From Istiophorus platypterus (Eukaryota > Chordata > Actinopteri > Istiophoriformes > Istiophoridae): a stretch of DNA of 64,000 nt. Made by a program: the position numbers and the translations under genes. The notes below the pieces were generated by a model. That model saw only the letters and a program-made list of their open reading frames with translations, was not told the origin of the DNA and made no database searches. Where the stretch lies: NCBI GenBank assembly GCA_016859345.1, contig CM029122.1, positions 24,560,575-24,624,574 on the forward strand, in the 5' to 3' direction. Of the stretch, positions 1 through 15,404 are shown one piece after another. Position 1 is the first letter of the stretch. Every line of letters begins with the position of its first letter.

Positions 1-26
1 AGTCTGTGATTTGAAAGGCTGTTGTG

Positions 27-2781
<2,755 letters not shown>

Positions 2782-2993
2782 GGTTGACAATCTAAGGGAA
2801 AAAGAAATTGAGAATCTGTGGCTCCAAATTGACAGAGGACTTGAAGAGAGGTACCTCTCAGCTTGTAAGTCTTACATTCCAGGTGACTTCTCCAGTTTCT
2901 CCTTCTCCGATATCCAAAAAGATGATAACAACAGTGAGGACTATCCACCTTACTGCTCTTTATGTCTCAGTCAAATCAAATTGGGAGGGAAAT

Positions 2994-3042
2994 CAGGTGA
3001 AAGAAAATCAAAAATTAACTTACACTAAATTTTTTTATGGGG
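2994..3042 (-). promoter_or_regulatory. Possible core promoter of slc10a2
   Basis: On the minus strand a TATA-like CCATAAAAAA lies at 3031-3040, and a GTTAATTTTTGAT stretch resembling an HNF1 site lies just 3' of it. This is about 230-260 bases upstream of the start codon. Mammalian SLC10A2 is known to be HNF1A-dependent, so the match is plausible, but AT-rich DNA throws up such strings often. An untranslated first exon further upstream is not excluded. Confidence 0.15.
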
Positions 3043-6000
3043 TCAGAGTTCATAAGCACATGCATATAAAAAGAGAATCATTCTGAAAGGTGAAATGTGA
3101 TTGCACCATTTCTCCCACTTTTATTGCCCTTTGGCCTCTTAAAATTTTATTGGTCAGCTATGCTATGCAGCATCATCACCCTATAATATCAGTAAGGAGG
3201 GAAGATGCTTGCATTTTTCAACCGGTGTATTTTTTTAATTATTTTTCAAACATTAAATCACACAGTCCATGAAACAAGATTTTTTTTTACTTATGATTAA
3301 AAATATTCTTAAAAAGTAAAACTAAAGTTTATAATCATTCTGGATGAACTTAAATAATGAATAAAAATACATGACTTTTAAAGTACACTCTGACAGAAGT
3401 AAAATGAACATTTAAAAATACTTAAAAAACATGGTCTCAAAAAAGAAGAAATTATGGGATGGATTCAAGAAAATTCCCAAGGCACTATCACCATCACTAC
3501 CCATCACAGTACAGAAAGGTCACTCAGGGCAAAGCTTTAAATATGCAACAAACTTCATTTGTGTTAGAGGAGACAGTGTTAGAGGGTTCAGTAGTTGAGA
3601 TGGAAGACAGGAAGACACTGCTAGTGTTGCCCAGGTGATTCACCATTCCCACCATTCTTTTTTTTTTACTGAAATACAGTAATAATCCTGGAATGGGCAA
3701 GTGGGTGAGTCCACACTTCATTTCAGTCCAGAATCTATTATCAAATTAGTTATCTTGATCAGTTTTGTGAAGAAAACAGGAGAAAACTGCAGTATCCAAA
3801 TGTCCAAAACTGATATGGGCCAGGCCTGTCCACATAACCTCACAACTGTGATGTCTTTCAAAAGGTGCATCTGCTAGAAATTGACTTGAATGGGATATAC
3901 AGCGATGTAATCATTCTTTTTTTTTTTTGCATCTAAATTGGATCAGTTTGTGGAGATTCATTGTTGTGAGTTACATTGTGATATGTGAGCCTTTTAGGCC
4001 AGTGTCAAAAATCTAACTGATATCTACCCTAATTTAATTTTGCCACACTAAAAAAAAATTAAAGGTCTGTCCAAGTGGGAGTGATTGTTTTTTCAATTAG
4101 AAAATTTAAGTGTGATAAAAAAAAGTGTCTTCATTAGGTTGTGTCGTAATGTTCTACAGCTGATGCTCATTCATTGGTGTATAAAGTTAAGATTAAAATT
4201 AAAAATTAAAAATCAAAATTATGAAAATTGAGTTGTTCTCACCTTCCTGTTGTTCTGCTCTGGAAGAGTTATACACTTTCATGTCTGCCTCCATCTGGGA
4301 GGAGTAATGCTTAACTTTAAAGTATTAGGACAACCAGCAAACACCAATTTAAGAATAAATTTTATTCAAAAATGAAAGCTGCTCAAGCCACTATGTAGCT
4401 AAATATATTGCAAGAAGTAATGGTGTGTTCAGTCTGAACTATGAAGAGGGTACATTTTTGTGGATACATTTGGAGACATAAACACATGGTATAAAATGTA
4501 CATTAAAAAAAAATGCATGGTAACAATAGTAATCTGTTCATTTCAATGCAGTTGAACATTATACCTTACCATAAGTACAACCTTAGTGACTCATAAAATG
4601 TTATGTGGAGACTGTGCTACATAAATTTTGGTTCAATGAGGATTTTTTTAAAACTGCAACACAAAAAGGATCTGAAAAAAAGGGGAAAAAAAAGCATTTC
4701 ACAGTGGCTCATCAGAAATAAACACTGCATCTGTAAAACATGAGAACTTTAGTTGAATAGATATATTTCACATTACCCATTTTGACTTTTCAGACAATGT
4801 TAAACTTATAAACTCTGTAATTGCTGTAAAGGAGCCATCATTATTGTTACTTGTTCCTCCTGTGCTATTCTAATCAAAACAAGTTGTTAACAATAAACAT
4901 GTCTGCTGTGTGAAAAGTCTTGGGATCAGATTCATACAGGAAAGATAAAAAGAGTGCTCTGATGCTGGTAAGGCTAGAAATATTCAGGTTAGCAAGATTG
5001 ATTCATGAAGCAAAATGACACAGAAAAGAAAAACGGCGTATGCTTATTGAGCCAACACATAACTCAAATCTTAAATATTAATAAACCTATATTGTATCAA
5101 GTTCAATGTGAAAAGAGCACGAAAGCCTTGTGCCCATGTCTAAAAATACTTAACTAGCCTTTCTCATTTGCTTAAAAGAAGCTAAAGACGACCATCTGTG
5201 GAAAGATTGTTTTTTTTCTGGCCTCAAAAAAGAGGACAAGGCATAAAAAGTAAGGGGAGCCCCTGATGTGTATAATTAATTGAGTGTATATGATCTAATA
5301 TATTCTTTCTAAACATTTGGTATTGGTAAGTCCACACACCGCAGAGGCAGCAAATCCTCACAGTGATTGCCATTTAGTTTCTAGTATTTACACTACTGAA
5401 ATATTGCCAAATGATCTAAAGGTCTCATGCAGTGATTGACTTTTCTGTTGTGTCATAATATTGTTCTTTCTCTACCTGTATCACTCTGTTGGCATGAGAA
5501 TAGGGATAGTGAAATACTTAAAGGAGCTCTTCAGAGGAAGTCTTATCAGTCTTTGTCCATCCCATTAGCTTTTATCTTTTTGTCTCCATCTGACTTGTCC
5601 TCCATTCAGAATGCAGTAAATCTTAAGTATCTTTTTGCTACTGATGTTTGAATGACTGGGTGGGGGTTTGTGTCATGTCATGGAAATTATCTTAGGTGAT
5701 CTGATTACAGATAATATAACCTGATGGCTCCATATTTCACATTCTGTTCCTGCTTGAAACTGAAATAAGGAAAAAGGTGATAAGACACTTTTGGGAAATG
5801 GTCTCACTGTTTTTTCTTCAATGTAAGTAGAGGAATAAGAGGAAAAAAAAATAAAAGATTACAATGTGATTTTCAGAATGTGACCATGACCCCTTGCTGA
5901 CTAGCTTCCATAAAAATGTTTATGACTGTGTGTCTTCAGATCTGTTCTGAGAGCACATGTGTATGTAATTTAAAAAAAATGGCTACAGTAATTCAACTGA

Positions 6001-6060
6001 TGCAGCAGTGTATGATACAATGCTTTATTTGGCCCTGAGGGGAAATGTTTTGCACAGCCA
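3043..6060. other. Intergenic, no gene seen
   Basis: AT-rich DNA with many A and T runs. All open frames are short and carry no recognisable domain or splice context. No repeat family was recognised. Confidence 0.6.
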
Positions 6061-6084
6061 GTGTTGTATACCATTTGGAAGTTA

Positions 6085-6172
6085 GAGTCTACTAGGGGAT
6101 TCGAATGGGGACCTAAACTCCAACCAAGGGATGGAGAGATCAAACAGATTACCACTCAGCTAATTGGGAATT
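6085..6172 (-). repeat. tRNA-like sequence (A and B box), probably SINE head or tRNA pseudogene
   Basis: Read on the minus strand, TTAGCTGAGTGGTAATCTG gives a good RNA polymerase III A box and CATTCGAATCCCC a B box, about 40 bases apart. The intervening arms do not fold into a convincing functional tRNA by eye. It sits at the left edge of the C-poor tract. Confidence 0.4.
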
Positions 6173-6967
6173 CAATCTTCCCAATATAGTTTTGGGGGTA
6201 AGAAAAACGCCTAATTACAGTATAACACATGGGTGTGGCCTGTAACTTTAAGAGTTAACTGTCTTGATTGGTTTGACATACAAAGGTACAAGCTGTAGTG
6301 CTTCATTCAGATATATGTGTGAACCACATGGTAAGTGTCGTGACATGATAAAATTTTGTTCTGACTACAACAATTTATTATTTTAGCACATAGTAGCTGC
6401 ATATGCTATGCTAAGCAATTGAAAGTGTAGTGGATCTTGATCATTGTGTGTGAAGCAGTTAACTGTCTTCAGTTACTGGAGGTTAAGATGCCATGATGTT
6501 GTCTCTTTATCAGTTTATTTACTTGCACAATAGTTAAAATAATTATTTTATGCAGGACTTTACAGAATAATACAATATTCGGATAAGCTATCTCGAGAGG
6601 TGTGGAACTAACAACTAAGCTTTGGCAACTCTCCTTATAGAAATAGTAATGGCAATTTTTCCAGTAAGTTAACAAAAAACTCAAACTGTGGCTGAAGTAG
6701 TTAAAAACAATTCAGTTTTAGGAATCCAAAATGTGGAAATTGTATCAAAAATTTACAAAATGCAAGCATGGTGACAGAGGTATAAGAGGGATAATGGACT
6801 TCATAGCATTAAGGTAGCAGAAAATAACACACTTTGAGGTGGTTAATAAAGTTTAGAAAATGGTATTGTGTAATGTGTAGACTGTTTTTGTTTGAAATAG
6901 GTATTTTTGAGTGGTAAATTGGTATGTTTGTAAAAAAAGTAAATGATGTTCGTTATCTCAGGAAAAG

Positions 6968-9900
6968 ATGGCCTCACCTTTGAAGAGAAGCAAACTTGAG
7001 CTAGATGGTTACATCCACCATTCACAAAGTAACCTCATTATTGATGATAAGGTAAAAAAATAAAAAATTCACAGCCATGTTGCAGGATCGTGCCACCAAC
7101 TCCAGAGTGGTGTATTTCAATCCCAGCAAGCTCGATTTTTTTTAATGTGCTGAACAGGATAGGTGAGTATTAGTGCTGTGAATGTATGGACATGAAATAA
7201 ATGTCTGGGCTCATTTTCTTAGAGTAATCCTAAGTTGCAGTAGGTTTCTAACTAAATGTTTTCTCGTAGATCCTATCCTCAAACCTGCTGAGACCAATTT
7301 TTACTGAGGGAAAGGGAAAATTCCAAAGATAGGAAAAAGACTGTTGTAATATGTGACATTAAGTTTCATGCACAAGCTTGAGGTCAGTGAGCAGGCCTAC
7401 TCTGTGCCTGTGAGTAGGCATGTGCTCCATATCATGTATAAATAATGATGAATAAATAAATATTTGACATAAGCCACAAATTGAATAATAATGGAATATG
7501 CTGTCTGCAGGCTGGGTATTTTTGAACGGTTGTCATAATTCATCTGTTTGATGTCACATTTGTATGGACAGGGACTAGCATATTTTTATACTTTTGCTGA
7601 ATGTATTTATTTAGGTAATGATTAACAGGAAGAATGTTAAGGTGTGAATAATGACTAGGTTACGCAAGGTGTTTGAAGTCACATAATGCACTGCAGTGTA
7701 AAGCGTTTTAGAATACACTGAGCAGCTGTAAATAATGGTTTGAATCTTGCTGTATTTTGTCAACTAGTGACTGCAGCACAGAGTTTTATGATTAAACATC
7801 AATTTTTTAGTTAAGAGTAGAGATGGTTTCAAACATACAGTTGGGACCTGTTATACATGACATCATCTGTGTAAGAGCTGAAGAGAATAGTAGTGATTGC
7901 ATAATTACATTGTGTAGGATTTTGAACATAGTTTGGTTTGGTTTTGTAAATATGTAATAATTGAAAAAAAAGCTTTGCATGGGAAGATCCTAATAAAATG
8001 GGGTTGGTGTCAAGGAATGCAATGTTTGAAATATGGTTTGTAGATACTGTATTGAAAAAAGAGTGTAGAAGGATATATATGTCGATTAGTAAACTAGCAC
8101 TGTATTTTCTGAAGTAAATGGTATAGCTGAGTGGAAATATAAAGTTGGAAAATTGGATCCAGATATAGGGGTGAAACAGATGGGTTGCTTTGATGTCGAA
8201 TGGTGCTTTCACACCTACCCTGTTTGGTCCGGACCTGCAAACATTTCAGTTTGGTCTGAACCAAAATACCAGGTGTGAAAGGTGCTCGGACCACGATCCA
8301 GGCCAAAAGACCAAAATTTAGTCAGACCAAAAGAGATGGATTTGGTCCAGACCGAACTGAACCATGGTGTGGTGCGTTTGCAGTGTGAAAACACCTTTTG
8401 GATGGTTCGGACTTTTGGACTGATTACAGGAGGTTGAGAAACTCAGCTTGGAAAAATGCATAAAAACATTTTGCATATTTTCAGTGCGGACCAGAGACAG
8501 AGGATATGAGAGGGCAGGAGAGCAATTCCACCATTGCCTCACCTGGCGATTTGACAACATGTCGTCTACAAACCAATCAATGTCAAGTATAGGGAGATGC
8601 AGCTCACAGAGGTACTGAGGACAGGGTGAAGCTAATTCTGTAGAGTGCTCGCAAAATTGCAATGTGAAACCAAAACTAACTGGACCAAATGTATACAATG
8701 TGACAAAAATATGAACCTTGGTTCAGACCTTGATTTGGGCTTTCAGGTGTGAAAATGCTCTTACTTTCATCTAATTCTGAAATCTTAATGTGAGTGTGCG
8801 TTATTAATTAATTGCGTAGTTTTTTTTTCATGAAGGATTAGTTAGTGGTAAACACAGGATTTATAGTACAAAACATATTGTATGTTTAGTGACATGATTA
8901 GAGTTTCTATTTAGGGTTTCTAAAGCCTTGCTATGCAAGAGTATTTTTTTCAATTTTTGCAATAGAGTGATTGGAAATTTTATATTTCTATTATTGTTGT
9001 ATTCTTTTGACTTGCAGGAGTCAGTGAAGTTCAATAATGTTATTTTAAAGACTTTGCATCAGCATGCTGGTGTGAATGATGTGATTGTTAATAAGTGGAC
9101 AGGAGTGTTGTGCCAGCTCGGTTTGGATTTCAGATGCGATAATTCGCAAACATTTTCCATACAACAGAATATCCTTACAGAGATAAAGGAAAAGAGCCAG
9201 GATTATGAGAGGGTCAGTGTGTGTATTACTGATGGGATTGGTACTTGAGTGTAGATATGCAAATTGTTCAAATTTTTGATGAATCTGATGTATGATTCAT
9301 ATATGATCATTTATATATATTTTGTGCTATTAAGGTGTGTAAAAAAGTTTACTATCATAGTCAGCTCAGCTTTCAGACTATGATATTAAGATTACAGTTA
9401 CAGTATAAACAAATGTTTTGAAAATGATCATGCAGAATTAGTGAACCTACAAAGTTTTTTTTTTTTTTTCATAGAGGAATAAGTTTGTGATGTCAAGTAC
9501 ATGTGTTAAGTGCTTGCTAGCTCAAAAGTATGTAATAGAATGCAATATAATTGTACATTTGGAGAAACTTCTAGGTCAGTGAAATGGTGTGCCTTCCATT
9601 CAGCCAGTGCTTAGTTTAAAGATTTTAATTTGGGGGACTAGTTTGGCCACATGGCTTTTCAGGTTTAAAAGATAAGCTAAGTTTTAATTAATGTGGATAA
9701 TTAGGATCATTGTCTTGTTAGTAACAAAGATTGTATTGGAACAAATATGTGTGATACATGTTGTCAATGAGTTATGAAAATTATACCGTCATAGTAAAGT
9801 GTACACTTGTGTTCTTTATCAAGAATGGAATGAGGGAATACTGTGCTGCAAAAACTGCAGTTGTGAAAGTAGTGCATTGTGTTGAGACTAATGGGGGATT

Positions 9901-10353
9901 AGAGGGACCAGGGAGATGGCCTTACAAAAACTAGGAAAAGAATGCCAAAAGCAGTCTTCCTCACTGCTGATGCCAGTGCATCCATGAAACTGACTGTGTG
10001 GGGAAGAAGTGTCTGATCTTTAATCAGAAAGTAACACTTAGAAATACTCTGCAGATGTCTCTTAAAGTTGTACCTGACCCAGTGAGCGTTGTGGAGCCAG
10101 AGAAGGTAATAGTTGTGGTTGGTAAACTTGTATCAGCCAACATAAAGATGGAGGCAAGGTGTCCAGGATGTCAGCTCTCCCTTGAATAATGTGACACTGA
10201 TGAGCCAGCGTGATGAGTGCAATGCCTTTTGGAAAAATGTAAAGGTTAATAGAAGTCTGTGTGCACAAATTTCAGTTAAAGATAAGAATGCAGCTGAGTA
10301 GTTTTAACCTCAGTGATGGAGTGTTACGAAATTTTCCGGATATTAATGTATAG
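6968..10353 (+). pseudogene. Decayed multi-exon gene for an unrecognised OB-fold/zinc-ribbon-like protein
   Basis: Three plus-strand pieces read like one degenerate protein. Piece 1 (6968-7162) opens with ATG at 6968, MASPLKRSKLELDGYIHH, then a frameshift near 7050-7062, then FTAMLQDRATNSRVVYFNP, ending before a GTGAGT donor. Piece 2 (about 9019-9217) follows a TTGACTTGCAG acceptor and encodes KFNNVILKTLHQHAGVNDV and NKWTGVLCQLGLDFRCDN. Piece 3 (about 9951-10353) starts near an acceptor, has LTADASASMKLTVWG, then after a frame change EKVIVVVGKLVSANIK and a CPGC knuckle (10160-10171), and further shifts before a stop at 10351. Strings such as 'MKLTVWG' with a downstream CxxC ribbon suggest single-strand DNA-binding OB folds, as in proteins found in many copies in fish genomes. 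At least three frame breaks make it a probable pseudogene or old mobile-element gene. The family is not identified. Confidence 0.38.
8202..8761. mobile_element. Non-autonomous DNA transposon (MITE) with CTTTCACACC-type termini
   Basis: Left end GTGCTTTCACACCTACC (8203 onward) and right end CAGGTGTGAAAATGCTC (about 8744-8760) are inverted copies. Subterminal GGTCCGGACC- and GGTTCAGACC-like motifs repeat inside in both orientations. Ends of this kind are common in teleost MITEs; the superfamily (Harbinger-like or hAT-like) is uncertain and no clean target duplication is visible. A second right-end-like copy (CAGGTGTGAAAGGTGCTC) at about 8271-8288 suggests nesting or a rearranged terminus. The longest internal frame (8318-8698, minus) has no transposase features. 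Confidence 0.6.
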
Positions 10354-11504
10354 CAAATGGGGCAGGATAATAAGAATGAGAAATCTGAAAGTGCACATGG
10401 GGATGTTGAAGAAAATTCAGACTTTTTTTTGCAGAGGAACAATATACTTATTGACCGCAATTGATAAAGTGGGGTAAGGGTTTTCTCTGGAACAAAAAAT
10501 GTGACTTTGTTTTTTTACTTTTTAGTTTAATTGTACAAGGCTAAATATTAACCATTATGTGGTTTATAAGTACTTCAAATAACACATTTCTTAAATTGAA
10601 ACTTCAGATAAAGCATAACGAGAGAAAGGGAGTGGTTAAAATGGTTTTAAATGTTGTAGAAACCAAATATGGAATTCTTGTGAAGATAAGATGTAATCAC
10701 ATGTAATTTCTGGGACCAGTCCAAGGACAATTATAGGCTAGGTGTTTATTACTAACCACTACTGTTAAACGTGAATACACTTGAGGGGATGATTTACGTT
10801 TTAGACATGCAAAAAAAACATGTCTGACCGTGTCTAAATGAACAAAGTGAATAGAAGGCATAAGCCTGAAGCAAATTGTTGAGAGGGAAAATGAAGGCGA
10901 TTATCCAGAGGCCTGTGGAATGTGCAAATTAACTTGTAACATGAAGAGAGGGAAATATAGAAATTGATGTTCAGAATGTGGAGAATAAATTTTAAAAATT
11001 GAGATAATGAAAGAAATAAAAATTTGGTGTTGAACTCTGGGGTGAAAGTCATTTAGTTGGTAGTAAAACTGTTGTATAAAAGCAATATGACACTCATCTA
11101 AGTATGGTTGAATCATGGCCATGTGGATATCCTTTACCAACCCCACTCTCACTCATGTCATATTACTAAACTATAAAGGCATGGCGTCGAAAAAGAAAAT
11201 TGCATCATAATGTACATTTCAGAGAATAAGCCTTTATCAGCTTGTAACTGTAATGGTTTAATGCTTTTAGGCATTTAATATGCTTCATCCTTCAGATTTA
11301 AACAGCTGCTTTCATCAGCTAATTTGCTTGGGTAGTGTTGGCAAACAACATGAACAAGAAAAATATGGAATATGGCTGGGAGGCTTGTGTCACCTTCTAT
11401 ACTAGCCTTGACATCTATGTTAAATATATGAATAACTTATCAAACATATCATGTAACAGGAGCAATATAGTCATTTAGCCTAAGACTCTAAAACATTTGA
11501 ACCT

Positions 11505-11578
11505 GGCAGAAGCTGGGTTTGAACCCTCAACCCTTTGGATTTAGAAATAAATATTTACCTCTCAGTTATTGAGTAAAT
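11505..11578 (-). repeat. tRNA-like sequence (A and B box)
   Basis: Minus strand: AACTGAGAGGTAAATA (A-box-like), then GGGTTGAGGGTTCAAACCC (B box and T-arm-like). Stems are weak, so this is a relic, not a working tRNA. Same orientation as the copies at 6.1 and 12.7 kb. Confidence 0.4.
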
Positions 11579-12249
11579 GAGAGCTTGGGTGTGTATGTGT
11601 GTGTGCAATTATACAAAATACTTAAGAAATTTTGAGACAAGGAATAATTATATTTTGAATGATTTTCATAGATTAGATATTTTATGTGAGGCTTTTGCAA
11701 AATGAAATGCATATTAAGAACTGGGAACTGGTAATTTGAACTTGGATGTGGAAATTGGGCAAACAGGAATTGGTTAATGAACATTCAGTACCTACTGAGG
11801 AATTCAGGAATGGATATTTTTGTCACTGTAAGCCACAGTGGCAAAAGAAGGTTCTAATCTAAGACCTGTATGAATTGAGATTCAAAGATTGAGACAAGAC
11901 ACACACTGATGCAGTTTTATTGATCGCATGTTTCATATGTTTATATTTATAGCTATTTCGATAAAAAACTGATCGCATTGTGTAAATTAAACAGATTAAT
12001 GTATAAACGAGATCATCTCCTAAAATCAGCGAAGTCTGTAGATGATCCTGACTAAGTTTTGGGACAACTGGCTGAGCACTTGAAAATAGGATATTGATTA
12101 AAAGGTGTAATGGAAATTTTTACTGTTATATTATCTATGGAAATGCACTGATGGCTCATTGTTCCTTTCAGAAGATACAGCCTGACCTTCAGATGTAAAA
12201 CGGCCTTGGTGCCAGGCAGACACCCTCCCTGCAGATTCACCATTTATGT

Positions 12250-12440
12250 ATGAGTCTTATCTCTTTTAACAGTTACACTGCAACCCCTCCCTTATGTACT
12301 CCCTAAAGTGTATAAAAGCTTACTAAGATTTGTGTTCTTTGCTCATTGCCATACACTAGTCATTGCTGTATGACCTTTGATTTCTGTATGCCTGAGGCGA
12401 TTTGCAGATAATGAATTAAACTTACATAAAGACGGGGGTG
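12250..12440 (+). other. LTR- or promoter-like segment with TATA and poly(A) motifs
   Basis: A GTGTATAAAAGC TATA motif at about 12308-12320 is followed, within about 100 bases, by GAATTAAAC, a possible ATTAAA poly(A) signal (about 12412-12420). The order TATA, short transcribed stretch, poly(A) signal is that of a U3-R-U5 junction. No matching second LTR was found at the other side of the C-poor tract, so this remains a resemblance only. Confidence 0.2.
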
Positions 12441-12727
12441 AATAGGGCACTATGGAACCGAAGAATTGCCGCCACAAAAGAAAAAAAAAAAATTTGGCAT
12501 TTTTAGAGCAGAAGACCAGAGGAGAAAAGATTCAGGTGATATGAGATTTGACCAGCTCTGTTGACTAGCTGTTTTGGAAAATAAGGAAATGGAGCAGTTT
12601 TCAGAATGTCATGTTTGATTGCTGATGATGGGGTCGTCATAACTCTGACCTGCTTTTATGAAATAGGGTTCCAAGCTACGAACTATAAAACTTAAAGTTT
12701 AAAGATAAAGAGTACATGCTTGATGGG

Positions 12728-12792
12728 GAAGTGGAGTTTGAACCCTCAACCTTGAGATTGAGGGATTAATACCTTACCATTTAGCCACAGGA
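12728..12792 (-). repeat. tRNA-like sequence (A and B box)
   Basis: Minus strand: TGTGGCTAAATGGTAAGG (A box) and GGTTGAGGGTTCAAACTCC (B box), about 25 bases apart. The layout is tRNA-like, but the arms are imperfect. It marks the right-hand edge of the C-poor tract. Confidence 0.45.
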
Positions 12793-15400
12793 AAACTCAA
12801 GTCATATGCATGGTTCCAGTAAGCAAAAATGTCTTGACAATTTCTTTGATACAAAGATACATTATTAGTTTAGATTTGTCAATTTTGTCCATATCAAACC
12901 ACCACATCCCTACATTTCTGATCAGGAAGTTTGCCTGTGTCTGTCTTTCTCATTGCTGAATGGTGAATAGGTAGGTCTCATCATTTTGAAGTAAATGTGT
13001 TCAAAGGTCTGAAAATCAACGTGTAACTTTAAGAACATCTGTCAACTTGACAACAGTTGACTGGTGTCAAGTTACAACATAGGAACATGGATCAACCGGA
13101 AGACAGGTTGATCAAGTGAACAATGAGGGAATAAAGTCTGGACTTTGTGGATCTATGGTTGCCTTCCCTTCAAGATATCCTCATTCATTACATTGTAACG
13201 CCAATGATATTATGTGGTTGCTAGACTTGGAGAAGTTTGGGCTCAGTCGGTGTAAAATAAATGTCATATCACAGATTTAGCTGTATGCACCTTTCATTTA
13301 TTAAATACTCGCATAAATGCTGAGTGATGTTACAGTTAAACTGTGAGCAAATTAGTTTTTTTACATGCTCCTTTAATAATAATAATAATAATATCATTGC
13401 TAATGTAAGTCAATGGTGTTCATTAAGAAATAGCATATGGAAAATGCCAGCTTTGTGGTTGCTGCTGTTACTAATTTTTTGTTATTAACCCCATCATTGA
13501 TTTTACCTTTGTGTGTGATAAACAGTGGAGATTTCATTAGTCCACTTCTTCCATTTAATGGCTCAAAACCTTAAATGTATGCATTTAGCTTCAAAGGGTG
13601 TATTCTATAAAAATAAGGGTCATTTATTTGCCATTCCTGTTCTGACATCCAACAGCACAAGACATGTTTTTTTTTCCTCATACTAGGGATCTTGCCCATT
13701 TCCCTACACTTGTTCCCACTTTATATTACTGCCATCATAATGTACATGCAACTGCCATGATATATGGTCAAGTCCATTCCAAATTTGTCTATGAGATTAC
13801 ATTCACAGACTGCACCTTTTAGTCAACATGTCACATTAGCTAAGCTAGAACACACATTTGAATAAAAATACACAAGCAAGACAATTTGCAATTAGAGATT
13901 GTCACTCTAATTTTTAAAAAAAGGTTTTGAGCAGGTGTTGTCAGGCTCAGACCAGCACTGTTTTTGCCACTGCTTTCCAATAAGTATTACTGTCTTCTAA
14001 GAATGTGTCAGTGATGTTAATTTCTAGATTTAATATATACAGAGAAAGACACAAAACACCAACATGCCTAAAGAAAATGGATAAACTGGAGCAGAGAAAC
14101 TGAGAAAATACAGAAAAATATTAAGGGATGACCATGTAAAGGGAAAGGGATTCTATAGTAGTCAATATTGTAAAATGATTTTTTTTAGGTAGAAAAAGCA
14201 ATGTGTGTAAAACCTCTTCTCACTTTTTATCAAATACCAACTTTCCAATGTGTGTCTGCTACATGTGCTTGTGTCAAAACTGAGACATGGGATGTTTTGT
14301 CAAATCTAAAGTATATTGAGTTATCACCTAGAGTTATCAAGTTCTTATGATATTGCTTGGTTGTGTATATGAAAACTAATGAATCCTTAACATTGAGTAT
14401 GATCAGTTTTATGACACTTACAAAGAAATACTGGATTCAAAATGCGATGAAATCCATTAAAAAATGTTTTTTTAATGTTATTGATTTACCTGTGAAATCT
14501 TAAAAAAAAAAAACCCAAACCAAAACAGATAAATATTTGAATTAATAAATTAATAAATACACACACATTTAAAAAGGTAGATGTGAACAAAATCCGAATT
14601 GGTAATTAAAAACACTCTTTTTAAACTATATGTTGTTGTGTTTCAGTAGAGACGATTGTGGAGGAGGAAAAATATTCCTAATCTGACTGAAAAAATAAAA
14701 TGAGAATTAACAGTTCAAATACTAAAAATATTTACCTTGGATACTGTACAATTTCCTTACATACAAAGTTTGAAGAAAAGGACACATTTATTTCAAGATG
14801 TTTCACACTCTGACCCATCTCTGCAGAATGTCCAATACATCTTTTGACTTCAGATATGCTCAGATGATATATCGGTCAATCTGCTTTCGTTTTGCACAAA
14901 CCCTGGCCTTACAGATCTCAGTATATGTAATAAGAGGTGCAGATTGTCTTCTAGTCTCTTGTATGCCCCCTCCAAAAATGTGTCTGACATTGGAAATTCC
15001 AGGCTCCATCTGTCAATTTTTGTAAGACTATAAAAATGACAAGCACACCCATCTTAAGCAGCAATTGGCAAGATTTCACAGATAAGAAAGTACTTTAGAC
15101 AGGATTTTGGCTTTCATTGTTCATAACCTATCTCTATTTACCTCTTATTGTGTACCTCAAAACGTATCATGCGGAGCACCAAATGACCAGACAGGTTTAT
15201 CAATTACCCATTGGTAATCCTTCATCCATCAGTTGAGCTTACTTCATCCTTGGATGCATCCACTCTACCAGTCTGTCCACCAAGCAAGAGCACAAAGGCT
15301 TGAATATTTCCTCATTTCAGCAGTGCACTGAAATTCAACTTCAAACTTTGCAACAGCTTTTTGATTATCCATACAAAACATCCTCGAAGCAAGTAAGCAT
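12793..15400. other. Intergenic, no gene seen
   Basis: Base composition returns to balanced C and G. A short (AAT)n run lies at 13375-13392. The longest frame (14798-15025, 75 codons) has no domain and no splice context. Confidence 0.55.
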
Positions 15401-15404
15401 ACCA

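Noticed and set aside
7829..8212. 127-codon minus frame
   Set aside because: Composition follows the C-rich minus strand of the skewed block; no domain, and it runs into the MITE.
6060..12800. Mitochondrial DNA insertion (NUMT) as explanation of strand skew plus tRNA-like boxes
   Set aside because: No cox, nad, cytb or rRNA likeness on either strand, and these mitochondrial genes would still be readable.
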